Source: Saprospiraceae bacterium (GTDB taxonomy: Bacteria > Bacteroidota > Bacteroidia > Chitinophagales > Saprospiraceae). From it: DNA of 64,000 nt. This document shows positions 27,580 to 36,084 of the stretch, one piece after another. A program made the translations under genes and the position numbers. Position 1 is the stretch's first letter. The number at the start of each line of letters is the position of its first letter. The notes under the pieces were generated by a model that ran no database searches, was not told the DNA's origin, and saw only the letters and a list, made by a program, of their open reading frames with translations. The stretch covers positions 62,001-126,000 of the forward strand of contig JADJVN010000003.1 in assembly GCA_016710585.1 (NCBI GenBank), given 5' to 3'.

Positions 27580-27723
27580 AATAAATGATGCGTTAATCCT
27601 TGTTTTTGGCTTATTTGGGTAAAAAGAGCAAAAGCATCAAAAAACAAAGAAATAAAGTGACAAAATTTCAAACAAACGTCTTGTTAACAGTCAAATATTT
27701 CTATAAATTAGTCTGAAAAATTA

Positions 27724-27731
27724 TAGATTTG
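27724..27731 (+). promoter_or_regulatory. Bacteroidota -7 box (TAGATTTG) for citrate synthase
   Basis: TAGATTTG matches TAnnTTTG and ends 45 bases before the ATG at 27777. No convincing -33 element at the usual spacing. Confidence 0.4.
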
Positions 27732-27776
27732 CGTTTTGTTTATATTAATGGTTTATAAGAAGATTTTTAAAGGAAA

Positions 27777-29090
27777 ATGGATAGGCTAAAACAGGTATTT
27801 AAAGCTAAATATACGGTATCGGTAGAAGAAATCAAGCATCTTGTAAGGGATCATGGCACAAAAGTCATCGATTCTGTCCAGATAGATCAAGTATTTGGAG
27901 GGATGAGAGGCATACAGAGTATGATTTGGGAGACTTCATCATTGGATTCTAAGGAAGGGATCCGATTCAGAGGGTATTCTATTCCAGAACTTAGAGATAA
28001 ACTTCCGAAAATAAATAATGCGACTGAACCTTTACCCGAAGGTTTATTTTGGTTAATGATGACCGGAGATTTGCCTACAGATGAAGATGTGGCATGGCTG
28101 AGTAAAGAATGGGCAAATCGCTCTACCGTTCCTCAATCAGTATTCAAAGTTGTAGATAGTCTAGATCCTTCTATTCATCCTATGACACAATTTACGATGG
28201 CAATTCTTGCGCTTCAAGTGGATAGTGTATTTGCGCATCGTTACGAGGAAGGGATGTCAAAGTCTGATTATTGGGATGTGATGTATGAAGATGTAATGAA
28301 TTGTATCGCCAGATTGCCAATAATTTCAGCCTATATTTACAGAAAGAACTTTCACAATAATAATCATATAGCTGCTGATCTCAATTTAGATTGGAGTGCC
28401 AATTTTGCGCACATGTTGGGCAATGACAGTGAAGATTTTAAAAATTTAATGAGACTTTATCTCACCATACATGCTGACCATGAAGGAGGTAATGCTTCTG
28501 CTCACACAGTTCACCTAGTTGGATCTACACTGAGTGATGCCTATCTGTCTCTTGCTGGGGGAATGACTGCCTTGGCTGGTCCGCTCCACGGATTGGCTAA
28601 TCAAGAAGTCATGGATTGGATTTATGATATGGTAAAAGATCTAGGTACTAGAAAACCTACACCTGATCAAATTGCAGAATATGTAAAAAAGACCTTGGCA
28701 CAAGGCATTGTAGTTCCAGGTTACGGGCATGCCGTTTTAAGAACTCCAGATCCAAGATTTTTAGCACAAAAAGATTTTGCTGAGAAGCATTGTAAGTCTG
28801 ATGACTTGGTGAATATCGTCTGGAATGTATTCAACATCGTACCAGATATACTTAATAGCCTAGGAAAAGTTAAAAATCCATGGCCAAATGTCGATGCACA
28901 TTCTGGAGCAATTCTAGAATTTTATGGCGTAAAAGAACATAATTTTTATACGGTAATGTTTGGTGTATCTAGAGCACTTGGTGTATTAGCTCAACTTTGT
29001 TGGGATAGGGCTTACGGTATGCCATTAGAAAGACCAAAATCGATGACAACTGAAGAAATAAAAGCTTTTATTCAAAATTCAAGTAATTAA
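27777..29090 (+). CDS. gltA: Citrate synthase, eukaryotic (mitochondrial) type
   Basis: Condenses acetyl-CoA and oxaloacetate in the TCA cycle. 437 residues, which together with the GGMRGIQSMIWETS N-terminal block, HADHEGGNASAHTVHL near 232-247 and GHAVLRTPDPRF near 317-328 marks it as the eukaryotic-type si-citrate synthase and not the short, NADH-inhibited bacterial form. The three catalytic residues appear present: His in HEGGNASAH, His in GHAVL and Asp in the VDAHSGAILEFYG segment near 371-383. It has its own promoter-like box and is followed after 14 bases by gcvH. Confidence 0.95.
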   Translation: MDRLKQVFKAKYTVSVEEIKHLVRDHGTKVIDSVQIDQVFGGMRGIQSMIWETSSLDSKEGIRFRGYSIPELRDKLPKINNATEPLPEGLFWLMMTGDLPTDEDVAWLSKEWANRSTVPQSVFKVVDSLDPSIHPMTQFTMAILALQVDSVFAHRYEEGMSKSDYWDVMYEDVMNCIARLPIISAYIYRKNFHNNNHIAADLNLDWSANFAHMLGNDSEDFKNLMRLYLTIHADHEGGNASAHTVHLVGSTLSDAYLSLAGGMTALAGPLHGLANQEVMDWIYDMVKDLGTRKPTPDQIAEYVKKTLAQGIVVPGYGHAVLRTPDPRFLAQKDFAEKHCKSDDLVNIVWNVFNIVPDILNSLGKVKNPWPNVDAHSGAILEFYGVKEHNFYTVMFGVSRALGVLAQLCWDRAYGMPLERPKSMTTEEIKAFIQNSSN

Positions 29091-29104
29091 TTAAATTAAA
29101 TATC

Positions 29105-29497
29105 ATGGAATTTCCAGCTCAATTAAAATATACTAAAGAACATGAATGGTTACGAATCGAAGGCGATGTAGCTTATGTTGGAATTACAGAGTTCGCTCAA
29201 TCTGAATTAGGAGATTTAGTCTATGTTGAAATCAACACCATAGGAGAAATTGTTGCTAAAGATGATATTTTTGGAACTGTTGAGGCAGTTAAAACAACTT
29301 CCGATTTATTTATGCCTGTAACTGGTAAAGTAATTGAATTCAATCCAGCTATTGATGAAAAAGATGGAAATGATCCTACTTTAATCAATTCTGATCCTTA
29401 TGGTAAAGGCTGGTTAGTGAAAATAGAAATTCAAAATCCAAGCGAAATAGAAGGACTATTGGACGATACAGCTTATCGCTCTTTGATTGGCAAATAA
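29105..29497 (+). CDS. gcvH: Glycine cleavage system H protein
   Basis: Lipoyl carrier of the glycine cleavage complex, shuttling the aminomethyl group between the P, T and L proteins. 130 residues, complete: YTKEHEWLR near 9-17, GITEFAQSELGDLVYVE, and the lipoylated Lys63 in GTVEAVKTTSDL. The C terminus has the family's NSDPYGKGWLVKI. It is probably cotranscribed with citrate synthase (14-base gap). The other gcv genes are not in the window. Confidence 0.96.
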   Translation: MEFPAQLKYTKEHEWLRIEGDVAYVGITEFAQSELGDLVYVEINTIGEIVAKDDIFGTVEAVKTTSDLFMPVTGKVIEFNPAIDEKDGNDPTLINSDPYGKGWLVKIEIQNPSEIEGLLDDTAYRSLIGK

Positions 29498-29503
29498 TCC
29501 ATT

Positions 29504-29887
29504 ATTTTAATAAAATTTATTTTTAAAAACTGGTATTTTATTGCAGCAACATGGATTGTTGCAGATATTATTTTGCTTTCACTCGCACCCTCGAATTCAT
29601 TTTCTAACTTAAATTTGAACAATTTATTTTCAATTGATAAATTGGGACATCTACTATTCTATGGTTCATCAACATTTTTATATTTACATGCCTTTAAATC
29701 GAACGAAAAAGCAAAAAAATATACTGTTGTCGTTATATTCACCTTAGGTTTACTTCTTGAATTCTTTCAATTAAAAATGAATATGGGAAGGGCTTTTGAA
29801 TATCTTGATGTGGTAGCCAATTGCTTTGGCATTTTACTCAGTATTTTAATTTTCAATAAAGTAAAAAACAAAAAATTACAAAACTAG
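29504..29887 (+). CDS. VanZ family membrane protein with a probable non-ATG start
   Basis: Small membrane protein with 4 predicted helices, VanZ-like: the first helix NWYFIAATWIVADIILLSLAPS, then the conserved DKLGHLLFYGSSTFLY and a final FEYLDVVANCFGILLSI stretch carrying the GRAFEYLD signature. The only ATG/GTG/TTG-type start in frame is TTG at 29573, which removes most of helix 1. Between the gcvH stop and that codon the frame is open and encodes the missing half, so the true start is likely ATT (29501 or 29504) or ATA (29510). The 3-prime end overlaps the convergent glycosyltransferase gene by 12 bases. Function unknown; VanZ itself is linked to teicoplanin resistance. Confidence 0.75.
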   Translation: MLIKFIFKNWYFIAATWIVADIILLSLAPSNSFSNLNLNNLFSIDKLGHLLFYGSSTFLYLHAFKSNEKAKKYTVVVIFTLGLLLEFFQLKMNMGRAFEYLDVVANCFGILLSILIFNKVKNKKLQN

Positions 29888-31006
29888 TATCTCCCTCCAT
29901 TGCTTGTAGATTTCTTCATTACTATAAGAAGGATTTACTTTTCTCCTATAATGAATATTTGATTTTATAAATTGATACAATTCTTGAATATCAAATTGAT
30001 TCACAAAGCATGGGTAGATTCCATTCCTCTCACCAAAAAAATTTAAACTTGCTTCATCTTTATCAGAATAAAAATTGATAATAGGCAAAGCACTTTGTTC
30101 ATATTCTATCAACTTACTTGGCAGCCCAGCATAATTTGAATTAGAAAAATTGAGCAATATTGAAACTTCAGCATAGTGTGATTCCAAATCCTTGTCACTA
30201 TGTACAACATTAAAATGTACAGCTCTCTTAAGTATTGCACTTTGATTGACAAACATTTTGAATTCTTGATGAAAATGACCAATGAATAATAACTTAATAT
30301 CTGAATCAAGTTCTAGCAATTTTTCTAAAATATCAAGCTCTTTCATTCCTGTTCTTATACTTGAAAATGTACTCCCAAAATAAGCTAGTACTTTTTCCTT
30401 TCTACCACTATTTGGTATGTTATCAAATTTTAAAAAATTACCATTATAAATTATTTTTATTTTCCTTTCAGCAATTTGATACTGTTTGATATAATACGAC
30501 TTTAATGCTTCTGAATTTAGAATTATTAAATCAGCATTCTTTAAAATTCGCTGTTCAAATTTTATTGCCGACTTCATCCAAAATGTGTCGAGAACTAAAT
30601 TATGTTCATTTGAAGTATAGCTATCTCCAATATCGACTAGCCACTTTTTGGGCTTCAGCCATAAGCCAAAATAATGAATGCTAAATGGATTTGAAATAGT
30701 GAATATAATATCATCCTTATCATAATATTTAATTCGAAAATTGAAATATTGAATGATCGTCCAAAAAATCCAGTAATCTGGAAAAAGATACTTTTTAATA
30801 AATCGTAAGAAATTTGATTGCTTTAATTTTGGACTCAATCTTTCTACTTCATCACTGATAGGGATTGTATTCTCAAATATACCTTTTCGATTGATCAGTA
30901 AATAATTAATTTTCTCAGCTTCACATACTTTTAGAATAAATTGAATCCTTCTAGATCTTGGTCTTCTATCTGAACTGCTGTAGGGATTTACAATTACTAA
31001 TCTCAT
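29876..31006 (-). CDS. Glycosyltransferase, GT-B type, glycan locus
   Basis: 376 residues, no signal peptide. The N terminus (MRLVIVNPYSSSDRRPRSRR) and the NSEALKSYY segment in the middle fit a GT-B glycosyltransferase resembling family 4. The C-terminal domain has a KVLAYFGSTF strand and AGLPSKLIEYEQSALPII, the usual position of the donor-binding acidic motif. Sugar donor and acceptor are unknown. It is the last gene of a four-gene minus-strand run; its ATG overlaps the previous gene's stop by 4 bases, so translation is coupled. Confidence 0.8.
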   Translation of the reverse strand: MRLVIVNPYSSSDRRPRSRRIQFILKVCEAEKINYLLINRKGIFENTIPISDEVERLSPKLKQSNFLRFIKKYLFPDYWIFWTIIQYFNFRIKYYDKDDIIFTISNPFSIHYFGLWLKPKKWLVDIGDSYTSNEHNLVLDTFWMKSAIKFEQRILKNADLIILNSEALKSYYIKQYQIAERKIKIIYNGNFLKFDNIPNSGRKEKVLAYFGSTFSSIRTGMKELDILEKLLELDSDIKLLFIGHFHQEFKMFVNQSAILKRAVHFNVVHSDKDLESHYAEVSILLNFSNSNYAGLPSKLIEYEQSALPIINFYSDKDEASLNFFGERNGIYPCFVNQFDIQELYQFIKSNIHYRRKVNPSYSNEEIYKQWREILVL

Positions 31007-32136
31007 CTTATCATTGAATTATAACAAGCAATAATATCTGATAAGGTTATCTGTCCTTTAGCATTACAATTCACACTCATAAGTGCATTTGTTGCATAGC
31101 TCCTATATTCATTCTCACTTAAATTTAAAATCTGACTTAAAACCTGCGATGCACTCTCGACAGAATCCTCCTTCGCTATCCACCCATTAAGGCCATGAAC
31201 AACGATTTCTGGTATATCACAATGATCCGTAGAAAAAACAGGCTTACCAAACCATAAAGCATCTTTAACAAATACTGGGCATCCACCTTCTGTATCAAAT
31301 TCCTTCGAACGTCTGCTTAGATTTACAGCAATATCACTTTGTTGTAAGATAAGTTTATATTGTTCAAAACTGATTTTCGAGTGAAAGCGTATTTGAACAT
31401 GTTTCAAATTTTTAGATAAATTCTGGAGCTTATTATAATACTGTTGATTCGCAATTTCACCATAAAAATCTACAACTAAATTTGGCTTATCAATAGTTTT
31501 TATAGCTTCCAAAAATATATCTTGACCCTTCTTTTCAGTATAAGTCGCTACTTGCACAAAACGAATAGGTCGAGCTAAACTTTGTTGAACAAACGCATAT
31601 TGATGCGCATATAGCATGTGGACAATTTTGATTCTCTCCTTTGTGATTCCATACGAATGCAATAAATTTTTACTATAATTTCCTTCTACAATAAAAAAAC
31701 ATCCAAGTCGACCAAGTGCTTCATACTTTAATTTTATCTTTGGATATAGATATGGTAAACGTTCATAATCAAATCCATAAAAAGATATTACACTAGGGAT
31801 TTTTAAATTTCTTATTGTATCAAAATAATCCAAAGCGAGATGACCAAAATGAACATGTAGGATATCAATATCATGTACTCGAATATAATTTAATACTTCA
31901 TTAGGTTTTAAAAATTGTCTTATCTTATTTGAAATCTTATCAAAGGTATTTATAGGATATGCTACTGTTATCTGGTTATGGTTTGTCTGAACAAATTCCG
32001 AATTCACTTTTCTGATTAAGTAATCGGTATGAATATGGTGTTCATAAATATCAGTGCTCAATAACATTAATTTCTCTAGCCAGATCATTGTCTCTGGCAA
32101 ATAAACATCGATGATATGCAAGACCTTAATTTTCAT
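31003..32136 (-). CDS. Glycosyltransferase family 4 protein
   Basis: 377 residues. GT-B architecture: the N-terminal domain includes VHDIDILHVHFGHLALDYF; the C-terminal domain has PIRFVQVATYTEKKG, and EGGCPVFVKDALWFGKPVFS in the donor-binding region followed by DIPEIV. This matches retaining GT4 enzymes used to build surface polysaccharide. Donor unknown. It overlaps the asparagine-synthase-like gene by 11 bases and the next glycosyltransferase by 4 bases, so all three are probably one translation-coupled unit. Confidence 0.87.
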   Translation of the reverse strand: MKIKVLHIIDVYLPETMIWLEKLMLLSTDIYEHHIHTDYLIRKVNSEFVQTNHNQITVAYPINTFDKISNKIRQFLKPNEVLNYIRVHDIDILHVHFGHLALDYFDTIRNLKIPSVISFYGFDYERLPYLYPKIKLKYEALGRLGCFFIVEGNYSKNLLHSYGITKERIKIVHMLYAHQYAFVQQSLARPIRFVQVATYTEKKGQDIFLEAIKTIDKPNLVVDFYGEIANQQYYNKLQNLSKNLKHVQIRFHSKISFEQYKLILQQSDIAVNLSRRSKEFDTEGGCPVFVKDALWFGKPVFSTDHCDIPEIVVHGLNGWIAKEDSVESASQVLSQILNLSENEYRSYATNALMSVNCNAKGQITLSDIIACYNSMIR

Positions 32137-33655
32137 TCTTGGATAAAAAATCTTTCCAAACTAATATACTTAAAACTCTCCACTTTTGCTCTCTTGATTC
32201 CAGCCTCATATTATTCTCTGAACAAAATTGCTTTGCTGAATAATCGCTCAGCATCGAGTCCAATTCAACACCATACTTTGCATAATTAATAAAATGACTT
32301 GTCTTACCAAAATAATTCAAAATCTTTTCACGAATGGAATGGATTTTAAATTTCAAAATAAAACTATTCAATTGAATATATTTTATTGGAATGCCTGTCT
32401 TCTGCCATGGAACATTACATAATTCACGAGACATTGATTTGTTCAAAGCCTCCATATAAAATTTCTTATTCTTCTGTAAATTATCATCAATAGAATAATT
32501 GACACTAATCCATCTCATATTATAAAATGGCAATATGACTTTAGTTAAATCATTCAATCGGTGTAATGTAAAAGCAGCTTGGTTTCTCACTTTATAATTT
32601 GAAATGAAAGGATCAATACAATTAAAATCAAAATAAGATTCAGAGTAAGAAATTTCATCACCAATATCAAATAATGAACTCGCTATATTAAAATTTACTT
32701 TACTATTCAAATTATTATGAAATTCATACCCACCATAAAACCCATGTAAAAGTACATCATACTTTGAAACAAAATCATCTAATAAATTGCCCTCATGAAT
32801 ATGACCCAAATGTACCATAGCTTGCATCTGAATAAAAGAATTTAATCGATCAGAAATATGTTGTGATCCAATATTTATATGGGTATGCCTTAATGAAAGG
32901 CGATTAGCCACTTTTTGTGCCAAAAGCAAGTCTTGGGTTCCTGATTCTGCAAAAGTATAAGTGCTAAAATTCTCCAAATTTTTTCCACATGAAGCAATCC
33001 ATCTACTTTCAAGGCCTCCAGACAATCCAAGTATATAATTCAAATTATTATTCAACTGCTCAAAGCAGGAACCAAAACTATCAATGTATTCTTCAATATT
33101 TGCATTCTCATAGATTTTATTTATCTCTGACCATGTCCAATAATAATCATGAGTTAATTCAAAACTTTGCTTATTGAGAATATAGTGTGAGGCAGCTTTC
33201 ATCCTGTTTACATCTTTAAACCAAGATTGATCGGCTATAAGATGTCCATTGTGTAGATATGATACAACAGATTTTTCTGAAAGATGAGTCCTAAAATTCA
33301 ATTCTTTAATCACGCGTAATTGATCATCAGAACAAATAAATCTATCAAATGCAAAACCAAAAAACAAAGGATGAAAACCAAGAGGATCTGAGAATAAATG
33401 AACTTTATCACTCTCATCTATCAATATAAAACTTAAGCTACAAACTTGCTCAAAAAGTAAATAAATATCACGATGAATACTTTCAGACCTTACATTTAAC
33501 TTTCCCCATAGAATATTGAATTCATTTGAAAGTACAGTATTTGAAATAAAATAATACTTCGTTTCTTGGATGGTTTTCTCTAAAATATAATCAGCCTTCA
33601 GATGCAACAAACATTTGCCTAATGCTCTAGAATATTCAAATTTAAAATGTGGCAT
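32126..33655 (-). CDS. Asparagine synthase-like protein of the glycan locus
   Basis: 509 residues. The C-terminal part is the ATP-pyrophosphatase domain with the PP-loop SGGLESR at 212-218 (usual consensus SGGxDS; here Glu replaces Asp). The N-terminal part resembles the glutaminase domain, as shown by SDPLGFHPLFFG at 89-100, but the initiating Met-Cys nucleophile of AsnB is absent: the protein begins MPHFKFEY. It can therefore not release ammonia from glutamine in the usual way, and probably activates a carboxylate for amidation in surface glycan synthesis. Its start overlaps the flippase stop by one base (TGATG). Not a housekeeping AsnB. Confidence 0.8.
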   Translation of the reverse strand: MPHFKFEYSRALGKCLLHLKADYILEKTIQETKYYFISNTVLSNEFNILWGKLNVRSESIHRDIYLLFEQVCSLSFILIDESDKVHLFSDPLGFHPLFFGFAFDRFICSDDQLRVIKELNFRTHLSEKSVVSYLHNGHLIADQSWFKDVNRMKAASHYILNKQSFELTHDYYWTWSEINKIYENANIEEYIDSFGSCFEQLNNNLNYILGLSGGLESRWIASCGKNLENFSTYTFAESGTQDLLLAQKVANRLSLRHTHINIGSQHISDRLNSFIQMQAMVHLGHIHEGNLLDDFVSKYDVLLHGFYGGYEFHNNLNSKVNFNIASSLFDIGDEISYSESYFDFNCIDPFISNYKVRNQAAFTLHRLNDLTKVILPFYNMRWISVNYSIDDNLQKNKKFYMEALNKSMSRELCNVPWQKTGIPIKYIQLNSFILKFKIHSIREKILNYFGKTSHFINYAKYGVELDSMLSDYSAKQFCSENNMRLESREQKWRVLSILVWKDFLSKNEN

Positions 33656-35097
33656 CAGGCTATTTTAAACTTTAATAAATTAATGAGCTTCTCCTTATAT
33701 ACAACGAATACTGAAATGACTGTAAATCCAAAAAATATAAGTATAACATAAATCAAAGATAATTTATATTGTTTTAGGATATAAGCGCTAAGGAATAATA
33801 AACCACTATATAAAACATATCTTATGTATTGAACCAAATCTGCTAGTTCTAATATTTTTTCTTCCTCATTCAACTTATATATTGTAAATGCCAAAACCAA
33901 TAGTGCGTATAATATCATAAATATCATAAATGGCTCCAGTGTAATCTTAACAAAATAAAAAATTACTAGAGCTGAATAATTAAATATAGCTACGGAAATA
34001 TTCCAATAAAATATTTCCTTAGATTTCCCATAAGATAGAATTACAGTGAATAAAATATTGGTTATAGACTTAATAAATGCAATAATTAAAAAATATTTAT
34101 AGATTATAATCATTTGCTGATATTTATCTGGAAAGAGCCAGAACAAAATCGATTCACTTTGTGAAAAAAGAAAAATATAAATTGGAGTAGTGATAAATAG
34201 GAATGAAAGTAAAACAGAATGAATGGCATCACTGGTCTTCTCCTTGTGAATTACTTTAGAACTTAATACAGGAAAAAAAGCTTTGTTAAAAATTGGGTTA
34301 ACTTTTGAAAAAACAAAATAACTCATTTCACATGCCAGAATATAAATCCCGAAAATAGACTGACCAAACAATAAAGCTATCAGGACATTATCATAAATTC
34401 CTTGCACATAACTCAAGCCTTGATTGAGACAATAATGAGCAGAATAACTTGTGTGAACTTTAATATTGATTTCTTCATGATTAACATTACTTACATATTT
34501 TCTCGAAAGCAAAAATGTACCACTGTAAAAAAACAAAAATCTAATAAGAAGCGAAATTGCAAAACTATAAATTTCTGTTGTTAAATTTAATAAAATAAAC
34601 AAGGATATAAACTCTATTATATGTGCTATGGTAATTAATATAGCAACCTCAAACTGCCGATTGGCATAAATCAATTTGACATGGTACAAACTACCCTTTG
34701 CAATAGTACCACTTAATATTATTGCCAATATTAATACCAATGTTTCAACATCCATCTTTATCCAATAGGGATAAAAAAGCCCAATCAAAAAAACACTCAA
34801 AGCCACGAATATTAATAATTGATATTTGGTCAATGTTTCAACTAATCTTGAATTGAATTCCAATTTTTGAATGATGGATGAATACATTCCAGGTTCAAAA
34901 ATGGCAAATGAAAATCGAAATATCATCTGATATGTCCCAAAGATTCCCAACTGCAAAGCAGAAACCTTTCTTCCTAGAAAATATAGCGTAATTAATTGGA
35001 GAATAGAAATAATTATAGCACTACCCAACTGATACCTAAAGGTATTGTTTAAAACACTAGAATGATGAATTGGTACATTACTTGTGCGGTTTTTCAC
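33655..35097 (-). CDS. Polysaccharide flippase, Wzx-like MATE/MOP family
   Basis: 480 residues with about 12 to 14 predicted transmembrane helices spread through the chain and short charged loops, as in the lipid-linked oligosaccharide flippases of the MOP superfamily. The first helix (YQLGSAIIISILQLITLYFL) is followed by GRKVSALQLGIFGTYQMIF, the region conserved in these flippases. It probably carries the repeat unit built by the two adjacent glycosyltransferases across the inner membrane. First gene of the minus-strand run; the 87-base divergent gap to the next plus-strand gene should hold both promoters, though no clear -7 box was seen. Confidence 0.87.
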   Translation of the reverse strand: MKNRTSNVPIHHSSVLNNTFRYQLGSAIIISILQLITLYFLGRKVSALQLGIFGTYQMIFRFSFAIFEPGMYSSIIQKLEFNSRLVETLTKYQLLIFVALSVFLIGLFYPYWIKMDVETLVLILAIILSGTIAKGSLYHVKLIYANRQFEVAILITIAHIIEFISLFILLNLTTEIYSFAISLLIRFLFFYSGTFLLSRKYVSNVNHEEINIKVHTSYSAHYCLNQGLSYVQGIYDNVLIALLFGQSIFGIYILACEMSYFVFSKVNPIFNKAFFPVLSSKVIHKEKTSDAIHSVLLSFLFITTPIYIFLFSQSESILFWLFPDKYQQMIIIYKYFLIIAFIKSITNILFTVILSYGKSKEIFYWNISVAIFNYSALVIFYFVKITLEPFMIFMILYALLVLAFTIYKLNEEEKILELADLVQYIRYVLYSGLLFLSAYILKQYKLSLIYVILIFFGFTVISVFVVYKEKLINLLKFKIA

Positions 35098-35184
35098 TTA
35101 AATTCTATTATTTAAAATAATAATTAGCAAAAATGCTAAAATATATTGATATTCGTATATAATATTGAGTTTTAAATTACCATA

Positions 35185-36084
35185 GTGAACTTAAATACGA
35201 TTCCAATTTTTTTTAATCATGACTGGCAAAATTCTTTATATAAAACAGATTCTATACTTAGGTTAAAATATGAATACAAAGGGAGTACATTAGAATCAGT
35301 TTTTATAATAAAAAAGATCTTGGGATTTAAGCTATTACAAATTCCAAATTTAATGCCTTTCAATCTCCACTTTACTCACTCAGAACCTGAGCAAAGTGAT
35401 TATAATGCTTATAAAAAAGAGGCTATTTTATTATCTCAGATGAGAAAAGAATTAAACAATTTCAGTTTTGCCCAATGGAAAAATTCATCAAATAATTTAA
35501 CTACAGTTCCTATAATGGGACATGGAGTCAATTGCTTTTGGAGACAGACTGGGATCATTAAGAATAATAAAAACACTAATCAAATATTTGAATCACTATT
35601 CTTTAAAACTCGAAATAGTATTCAATCAGAACTTAACGCATTTGAAATAAAATCGGTAAGCATCAATCAAATATCTGAACTTTTTCTAAAAGATAAATAT
35701 TACTCCAAATCCAATATAGATAAAAATAATTTAGTACCTTTTTTTACTAAATACATTCATGGAGAACAATTGACTCCATTTGGTGTATTTGATGAAAATG
35801 ATGTATTACATTCTTTTGCTTTACTACTGAAAGATAACAATATAGCTTACTTATGGCTCAATATTATACAACATGATTTAGTCTCGCGAAATGCAAATAA
35901 AAAACTACTGTGGCATTGCATTGTATATGCTATGGATAATGGTTATGATTTCAATTTTGATGGAAGTATTAATCCGACTTTAGATAAAATATTTAGAGCC
36001 TATAATCCAGAAATAAAACCTTACCCAATGTTTAGTTACACGTCCAATAAATTAGTCAAAATACTTTATGATCTTTGGAAATAA
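35185..36084 (+). CDS. FemAB/GNAT-like acyltransferase family protein
   Basis: 299 residues from GTG at 35185. The C-terminal part shows the FemAB/GNAT-like pattern LLWHCIVYAMDNGYDFNFDGS followed by a FRAYNPEIKPYPMF-type end, which in surface-glycan loci is typical of acyl or aminoacyl transferases acting on lipid-linked sugars. The N-terminal part has the usual hydrophobic and Trp-rich start. Catalytic substrate unknown. It is the first gene of a plus-strand pair, divergent from the flippase, and its end overlaps the next gene by 17 bases. Confidence 0.7.
   Translation: MNLNTIPIFFNHDWQNSLYKTDSILRLKYEYKGSTLESVFIIKKILGFKLLQIPNLMPFNLHFTHSEPEQSDYNAYKKEAILLSQMRKELNNFSFAQWKNSSNNLTTVPIMGHGVNCFWRQTGIIKNNKNTNQIFESLFFKTRNSIQSELNAFEIKSVSINQISELFLKDKYYSKSNIDKNNLVPFFTKYIHGEQLTPFGVFDENDVLHSFALLLKDNNIAYLWLNIIQHDLVSRNANKKLLWHCIVYAMDNGYDFNFDGSINPTLDKIFRAYNPEIKPYPMFSYTSNKLVKILYDLWK

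Noticed and set aside
35098..35184. TTAGCA/TGCTAA inverted repeat in the divergent flippase/FemAB gap, considered as an operator
   Set aside because: A 6-bp arm around four A residues is expected by chance in such sequence, and no second copy was found.
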